DNA of 64,000 nt, taken from contig CAIPFE010000060.1 in assembly GCA_903864275.1 (NCBI GenBank), forward strand, positions 62,001 through 126,000. The letters run 5' to 3'. This DNA is from an uncultured Mucilaginibacter sp. Its GTDB lineage: Bacteria; Bacteroidota; Bacteroidia; Sphingobacteriales; Sphingobacteriaceae. Under the pieces are notes generated by a model. It was not told where the DNA came from. It did no database searches and was given only the letters and a program-made list of their open reading frames with translations. Positions 62,423-64,000 of the stretch are shown here, piece by piece. Every line of letters starts with the position of its first letter. Position 1 is the first letter of the stretch. The translations under genes and the position numbers were made by a program.

Positions 62423-64000
62423 ATGAAAATAAAATCATTTATCCCATTAGCCCTATTGTTAACGATAGGCATGGTATCTATAACCGGATGCCAGAAAGGC
62501 GACCTGGTTGATAATCCCAATGTGGCCTCTTCAACCGGCGTAGTTCCGCCAACCTTAATATTAAACCACCTGACAGCGAAAATGATCAGGAGCGATGAGC
62601 AGCCTTTCGGGAGAGGCTCAAAGTCTGCCCAGAGTGTGTTATCTACATATTCTTATTATTTCGGAGATAACAACTATGCATTTGGCAATACGGAAGATAC
62701 CTATGATCTTTTAAAGTATGCGATTGCTTTACAGGCCCAGGCCGGAGGCACCACCAACAAATATTATGCTTTAAGTCAGTTTTTCAAGGCCTATGCCGGT
62801 ATTTGGTTATCGGAAAGGGTAGGTGATATCCCTTTTTCGCAAGCTGGTAACCCTTCTATTTTAACACCAAAATATGACGTTCAGCACGACGTTTATAAGA
62901 GCGCCCTGGCGATGCTTGATAACGCCAACACTATTTTAGGCCCAATAGCAACAGCCAGCCCCGGAACACTATTGGATAAAACCGGTGATGTTTTTGGACT
63001 TACCAACCTGCAGTGGCAAAAATTAGTGAATACTTATACCTTAAGGGTATTAATAAGCTTAAGCAAAAGGGCTTCTGATAACGCTGATTTAAACATCCCT
63101 GCAAAATTTGCCAATATTGTAAATAATCCCGGTACTTATCCAATTATGACCGGCAACGAAGATAATTTGGTTTATCATTACAACCAGGCTTTTAACCCTT
63201 ATGCTATCCTGAGCCTTGGTTTACAGCCCTACAATAATTATGATGGTATTGGCTTGCCGTATATAAATTCAACGGTTCCAAATGCCGACCCGCGTTTATT
63301 GGTAGTGGCTTCGGCTACAGTTAGCCAGGTTACCGCTGGCGTACCTGCCGGTAGCTTTGCAGCTTTTGTAGGTATAGATGACAATCAAACCACTGCTGCT
63401 CTTTACGGTTTGGACGCCAAAACTTATTCCCATTCTAATTATGATCGGTATTTTGCATTACCCGCAGCTTATACGGGTGCCAATGCCGAACCCTTTGTAT
63501 TTATTGGTTACCCTGAAATGTGTTTTAATATTGCCGAAGCCATCAACTTAGGTTGGGTATCAGGTAACAGTTCTTCCACTTGGTACAATAATGGCATTAA
63601 TGCTTCTTTGGCTCTATATAACATAACAAACGGGCAAACATTAACCATTGGTGATTATTCTGGTACTACTTTAGGTACAGCTACTGTGAATTTACCCGCA
63701 TTTTTGGCTAATGTTGCTTATAAAGGCGATAATGCCGCTGGTTTGGCTCAAATCTTCACCCAACGTTATGTCGCCTTACACCTGAATTCAGGGTTTGCAG
63801 CATTTTTACATTGGAGAAGGTCAGTTAGTAATGCCAATCCTAATGGTATTCCTGCATTTAGTCAGGGTGGTGCCGGTATTGGTACAGGTGGAAGCAATTT
63901 AATTCCACGGCGCTGGCAATATCCGGCAAATGAAGCAGCTTATAATTCGGCAAATTTTAATGCCGCCATAACCTCGCAATTTGGTGGTACAGATGACCCG
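62423..64000 (+). CDS. SusD/RagB family outer membrane lipoprotein (runs off the window end)
   Basis: The frame opens at the ATG at 62423 and stays open for 526 codons to the last base. A lipoprotein signal is clear (ALLLTIGMVSITGCQKGD). TPR-like segments (YYALSQFFKAYAGIWLSERV, VYKSALAMLDNANTILGP) and the late segments GYPEMCFNIAEAINLGWV and RRWQYPANEAAYNSANF fit the SusD-like second family. It caps the SusC barrel and captures the substrate at the cell surface. The 3' end is missing only because the window ends. Confidence 0.93.
   Translation, partial: MKIKSFIPLALLLTIGMVSITGCQKGDLVDNPNVASSTGVVPPTLILNHLTAKMIRSDEQPFGRGSKSAQSVLSTYSYYFGDNNYAFGNTEDTYDLLKYAIALQAQAGGTTNKYYALSQFFKAYAGIWLSERVGDIPFSQAGNPSILTPKYDVQHDVYKSALAMLDNANTILGPIATASPGTLLDKTGDVFGLTNLQWQKLVNTYTLRVLISLSKRASDNADLNIPAKFANIVNNPGTYPIMTGNEDNLVYHYNQAFNPYAILSLGLQPYNNYDGIGLPYINSTVPNADPRLLVVASATVSQVTAGVPAGSFAAFVGIDDNQTTAALYGLDAKTYSHSNYDRYFALPAAYTGANAEPFVFIGYPEMCFNIAEAINLGWVSGNSSSTWYNNGINASLALYNITNGQTLTIGDYSGTTLGTATVNLPAFLANVAYKGDNAAGLAQIFTQRYVALHLNSGFAAFLHWRRSVSNANPNGIPAFSQGGAGIGTGGSNLIPRRWQYPANEAAYNSANFNAAITSQFGGTDDP

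Overview
The window looks like chromosome of a Bacteroidota bacterium, most likely Sphingobacteriaceae and close to Mucilaginibacter. The reasons are a SusC/SusD pair, DUF4982-type GH2 enzymes, several promoters resembling the Bacteroidota pattern (TTTG, about 20 bases, TAnnTTTG), single-domain and hybrid two-component proteins typical of the phylum, and short palindromic repeats familiar from these genomes. The genus assignment is inference; no rRNA or tRNA gene is visible.

Layout. 0.1-6.8 kb: housekeeping and orphan genes (VOC protein, secreted protein usually mislabelled AsnB, XRE-GAF regulator, beta-propeller, membrane glycosyltransferase, DinB). 6.9-14.4 kb: a Crp/Fnr regulator, then two promoters with the same paired CRP-like operators, one before an AraC gene and one before a six-gene run (YceI, tautomerase, SDR, NTF2-like, flavin oxidoreductase, SDR). 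Between them lie an esterase-like hydrolase, a secreted MsrA and a truncated cytochrome b561 gene. 14.4-17.3 kb: two epoxide-hydrolase-type enzymes and a decayed Tat-signal fragment. 17.3-25.2 kb: a TPR histidine kinase carrying two palindromic repeats in frame, an FtsX/MacB-type permease, a frameshifted TlpA-like gene, an IS256-like remnant and an ice-binding lipoprotein. 25.3-30.5 kb: a response regulator, a hybrid kinase built on nearly seventeen 21-residue repeats, an AraC regulator and a methyltransferase.

30.9-46.5 kb is a carbohydrate-degradation cluster: a NUDIX-type regulator divergent from GH2, then a small secreted protein, GH3, esterase, lipoprotein, GH39, GH106-like, SDR and a second GH2. 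Two promoters in it carry matching pairs of an inverted repeat (ATTnCGT-N7-ACGnAAT), a good candidate for the NUDIX regulator's operator. No SusC/D pair lies in this cluster.

46.8-58.7 kb is mostly unassigned envelope biology: a leftward group of a small protein, two tandem paralogous secreted proteins and a proline-tailed membrane protein, divergent from a rightward propeller-type histidine kinase, LuxR-type response regulator, OmpA-family protein and two secreted proteins of unknown function. 59.0-64.0 kb begins a polysaccharide/nutrient uptake locus with SusC and a SusD gene that runs off the window end.
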